8,003 nt of DNA from Rhodospirillales bacterium (GTDB lineage: Bacteria; Pseudomonadota; Alphaproteobacteria; Rhodospirillales; Defluviicoccaceae): positions 1 through 8,003 of the forward strand of contig JAUXFS010000061.1 of assembly GCA_030622775.1 (NCBI GenBank), given 5' to 3'. A program made the position numbers and the translations under genes. Below, piece by piece: positions 5,607 through 8,003 of the stretch (position 1 is the stretch's first letter; each line of letters begins with the position of its first letter). Below the pieces are notes generated by a model. It saw nothing but the letters and a program-made list of their open reading frames with translations. It was not told where the DNA came from and did no database searches.

Positions 5607-7493
5607 CGGTTTGTGGTCGGGGGAGCCCTTGGGCGGGTAGTCGAGGACATCCTCCACCTTCCGGCGTTCCTCCTCGCCGATTTCGGGGAACGGGAACCGG
5701 CCGTTGGCGCGCCATGTCCCGACTTCCGCCTCGACCACCCGCGCGCGGTCGGCTTCCAGACCCGTGCTCGGCCCCCAATTCACCTGCGTTGGAACCGCGA
5801 AACCGGTGCCGGCCTCGTCGAGGATCCGCATCATCCGGAACAGGACGTCTTCGAGGATGCGGAAATACTCGTCGATGTCCGGGGTCCGCATGTAGACGAA
5901 AACGTCGAGGTCGAGGGAATACGCGCCGAGGCCCGCGAAGCTCACCCGCGCCGGGGCCGGCGAAACCTTGGGGTGCGCGATCAGCATCTCGCGAAACTTG
6001 GCGACCACGTAGCGCAGTTGCTCGACGGTCGTCTCGCGCCGCAGTTCCAGCTTCGTTTTCCACAATATCAGATCACGCTTTTGGAAGTTGTCGAGCTGCA
6101 TCTGCGAGAATTCGGCATTGGGGATCGAGACGATGGTGCGGTCGAGCGACCGGACCCGGGTCGACCGCAGCCCGATCTCCTCGACCGTGCCGACCTGGTC
6201 GCCGTAGCGGCAGAAATCGCCGACCCGCACCGGCTTGTCGGCGAACAGAATAAGGCCGCCGATGACGTTCTCCAGGGTCGGGCGCACGGCGAGGGCGATG
6301 GCGAGACCGCCGACGCCGAGACCGGCGACAAGCGGCGCGATCGGGATGCCGAAGAACTCGGCGGCGTAAATCACCAGGAAGGCGACGACCAGGATGCTGA
6401 GCAGCCGGAAGGACGTTCTGATCAACTGGCTGTCGATACTGGCGGGGCGGAACCGTCGGGCGTTGATGATCGCCTCGGCCGTCCGGTTGAGGATGGTGAC
6501 CGCGAGCCAGGCGATGGCGCCGAACAGGCATACCCCAAGCGCGTAACGGACGACGCTCTCGGCGACCCCGGTCAGGTTGATTCCGTTGGCGGCGAAGCGA
6601 AGGATCAGGAAAATGATCGCGATGTAGCTGGCCGCACTCAGGACTTGGCCGAACTCCAGCAGGTCCCCGGCCGCACGGCGTTTTTGATCCAGCCGCAGAC
6701 CCCACAGGTACATCAGATAAGCGGCCAGGGCGCCGAGGACCAGGCTGAGAGCGAGGGCGCTCCACTGCCAGATGGTGACATCGAGAATGGTTGCGCGCAT
6801 CCATCCGGGGAGGCTCAGAACCCAGTGACGGGGAATCAGCCGGCCGGGGCTGCGGACAAACTCTTCGTAGATGCTGACGGTCACGTCTTGCTTGTAGGGA
6901 AGGTCCTTGGCGAGGTCATAGTATTCTTCGAGGTTATCGATGGTATCGGCGGAGAACAGGAACTCGCCCGCACGCGGCCCTTCCTCGAGTTGGACGATGG
7001 TGATCTTGGTATCGGGAACCGTCCACCGCTTCAGGCTCGTTTGCTCCACCTCTTTCTTGCCCGGAACGTCCTTGAATGGAGGCAGATCGATCCGATCGAG
7101 GATTTCCTTGAGCATCAGTCCCCTCAAGACCGCTTCCTTCTGGATCTCGCTGGGAGGAACTTGGCTCAGATCGAGAGCGCCGGCGAACCGTTCGAAGGCC
7201 GGCCGAATGGCTCGCTGGGTTTCGTTCGCCCGCCAGCGTTGGATCGCGTCGTTGACGCTGGTGATGAAGCTCTGGAGCGTGTCCCTCGGGCTCGAGGTGT
7301 CGGCCGGCCTCAACGGATTGGAGCTTATGATCTCCTCTTTGGCCTTCTGTTCTTCGGCTTCCTGTTCTTCGGCTTCCTGTTCTGCAGCTTCTTGGTCCGT
7401 CGCCTGTTGTCCGAGGGCGAACGGCGCGAGCCCGGCCGACAACAGCATCAGAACAAACAGGACGGCCGCTCGACGGCACCAAAACCGAACCAT
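5604..7493 (-). CDS. MscS family mechanosensitive ion channel with periplasmic N-terminal domain
   Basis: A 629-residue inner-membrane channel that would open under membrane tension and release solutes during hypo-osmotic shock. Residues 1-29 are a signal peptide (hydrophobic VLFVLMLLSAGLAPF, cleavage near ALGQ). A Glu/Gln repeat lies at about 34-54. The periplasmic domain (about 67-235) opens with SPRDTLQSF and contains FLFSADTIDNLEEYYDL (178-194), a pattern common in large MscS relatives. Membrane helices lie near 243-264, 284-300, 314-336 and 362-382. The pore helix IAPLVAGLGVGGLAIALAV (385-403) runs to about 416. The beta domain has VRVGDFCRYGDQVGTVEEIG (422-441) and SIPNAEFSQ (456-464). 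A cytoplasmic alpha/beta domain extends to about 575, then a polar tail. ATG 7493 has AAAGGAG (complement of 7504-7510) about 10 bases upstream. It is about twice the length of E. coli MscS because of the added N-terminal domain and helices. Divergent from recX; convergent with ppk2. Confidence 0.93.
   Translation of the reverse strand: MVRFWCRRAAVLFVLMLLSAGLAPFALGQQATDQEAAEQEAEEQEAEEQKAKEEIISSNPLRPADTSSPRDTLQSFITSVNDAIQRWRANETQRAIRPAFERFAGALDLSQVPPSEIQKEAVLRGLMLKEILDRIDLPPFKDVPGKKEVEQTSLKRWTVPDTKITIVQLEEGPRAGEFLFSADTIDNLEEYYDLAKDLPYKQDVTVSIYEEFVRSPGRLIPRHWVLSLPGWMRATILDVTIWQWSALALSLVLGALAAYLMYLWGLRLDQKRRAAGDLLEFGQVLSAASYIAIIFLILRFAANGINLTGVAESVVRYALGVCLFGAIAWLAVTILNRTAEAIINARRFRPASIDSQLIRTSFRLLSILVVAFLVIYAAEFFGIPIAPLVAGLGVGGLAIALAVRPTLENVIGGLILFADKPVRVGDFCRYGDQVGTVEEIGLRSTRVRSLDRTIVSIPNAEFSQMQLDNFQKRDLILWKTKLELRRETTVEQLRYVVAKFREMLIAHPKVSPAPARVSFAGLGAYSLDLDVFVYMRTPDIDEYFRILEDVLFRMMRILDEAGTGFAVPTQVNWGPSTGLEADRARVVEAEVGTWRANGRFPFPEIGEEERRKVEDVLDYPPKGSPDHKP
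7334..7393 (-). repeat. 15-bp tandem repeat inside the MscS-family gene
   Basis: The unit GTTCTTCGGCTTCCT occurs exactly twice at 7349-7363 and 7364-7378. A diverged third copy lies at 7379-7393 and a weaker one at 7334-7348 (10 of 15 bases). The period is a multiple of three, so changes in copy number keep the frame. On the minus strand it encodes repeats of the pentapeptide (Q)EAEE, making a charged linker just after the signal peptide. Confidence 0.8.
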
Positions 7494-7629
7494 GGCTCTC
7501 GTTCTCCTTTAAAGGTGGGAAACTTGTGTGCTCGCGAATTGCCGCCCCATTGTTGCCTCGGAATTTGGCATTCTGCAAGCTGCGGACACCAGCCGAGCCA
7601 GCCGCGAATGACCTGCAGGGAACGTCGAG
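7494..7629. promoter_or_regulatory. Divergent intergenic region between the MscS-family gene and recX
   Basis: These 136 bases must hold the start signals for both divergent genes. The perfect palindrome CCTTTAAAGG (7506-7515) overlaps the Shine-Dalgarno of the MscS-family gene. I find no strong -35/-10 pair on either strand; a minus-strand TTGCAG with AACAAT 18 bases later is weak. I looked for the alphaproteobacterial LexA box (GTTC-N7-GTTC) because recX is often SOS-linked, and did not see one. Confidence 0.4.
7617..7621 (+). promoter_or_regulatory. Shine-Dalgarno supporting the TTG start of recX
   Basis: AGGGA lies 8 bases before TTG 7630. The recX frame is closed by TGA at 7609-7611, and between that stop and the conserved region no in-frame ATG or GTG exists, so TTG 7630 is the best-supported start. 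Confidence 0.55.
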
Positions 7630-8003
7630 TTGATCCGAAAGCCCCGCAAGGCGACGCCCCGGTCCCTGGAGAATGCCGCGCTGTTCTATCTCCAGCGACT
7701 CGCCACGTCGGCGGAGAGCCTGCGCCGGGTGCTGGGCCGACGGGTCGAGCGTTCGGCCCGCATTCACCAAACCGACCGGGCGGAAGGCTTGGCGGCTATC
7801 GATGATTTGATCTCGCGGTTCCGGAAATCCGGACTTCTCGACGATCGGGCCTATGCCGAGGCGCGCGCGAAGACGCTCCGTGGGAGAGGAGCGCCGTCCC
7901 TAGTCATTCGCGGTAAGCTTCGGCAAAAGGGGGTTGGCGAAGACGATGCCGACGCCGGCCTGGCGGCGGCCGACGGAGACGCCGGGGGTCCCGATCTCGC
8001 GGC
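7630..8003 (+). CDS. recX: Regulatory protein RecX (5' part, runs off the window)
   Basis: About 124 codons of a RecX-family protein are present. RecX binds RecA filaments in the cytoplasm and limits or modulates RecA activity in recombination and SOS. After a basic start (IRKPRKATPRSLENAA) comes the helical repeat region: ALFYLQRLATSAESLRRVL (first module), then ISRFRKSGLLDDRAYAEARA and KTLRGRGAPSLVIRGKLRQKGVG, which match the family's conserved 'G-LDD--FA--' and 'RG---I--EL--KGV' patterns. The start is TTG 7630, with AGGGA 8 bases upstream and an in-frame stop at 7609-7611. RecX proteins are usually about 150-200 residues, so most of the gene is here. No recA is visible in the window. Divergent from the MscS-family gene. 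Confidence 0.88.
   Translation, partial: MIRKPRKATPRSLENAALFYLQRLATSAESLRRVLGRRVERSARIHQTDRAEGLAAIDDLISRFRKSGLLDDRAYAEARAKTLRGRGAPSLVIRGKLRQKGVGEDDADAGLAAADGDAGGPDLA

Noticed and set aside
5613..7805. Long open frame of 730 codons on the + strand
   Set aside because: It mirrors the MscS-family gene and runs out of frame into recX; the translation is rich in Asp, Gly and Arg with no recognisable fold. A GC-codon shadow.

Overview
The window is GC-rich DNA, probably from an alphaproteobacterium (perhaps a Rhodospirillales-like lineage). This rests on gene content and codon bias only, since no rRNA or other marker gene is present. It holds six complete genes, two partial genes at the edges, and short intergenic gaps. 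There are no tRNA or rRNA genes, CRISPR arrays, transposases or phage genes.

Left part (1-2091): the last codons of an unidentified + strand gene, a 188-base gap, then a minus-strand pair read right to left. The pair is a DUF481-type outer-membrane barrel protein followed 30 bases later by an ABC-2 family membrane permease. No ATPase partner for the permease is visible.

Centre (2092-5594): a divergent intergenic region opens a + strand series of three genes. The first encodes a prokaryotic ionotropic glutamate receptor of the GluR0 type: a periplasmic amino-acid-binding domain split by a two-helix potassium-channel pore with an intact TVGYGD filter. The second is an AI-2E family (YhhT/PerM-type) membrane protein. 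The third is a polyphosphate kinase 2. The last two are 49 bases apart and probably co-transcribed. The 124-base gap between the channel and the AI-2E gene contains a hairpin and a possible 33-codon ORF whose stop overlaps the AI-2E start.

Right part (5595-8003): a large MscS-family mechanosensitive channel on the minus strand converges on ppk2 with only 9 bases between stops. It is divergent from the 5' part of recX, the RecA modulator, which runs off the window and appears to start with TTG.

Four neighbouring genes (ligand-gated K+ channel, AI-2E permease, polyphosphate kinase, mechanosensitive channel) would fit a theme of ion, osmotic and energy homeostasis, but co-function is inference. 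The most notable item is the complete glutamate-receptor-type potassium channel.
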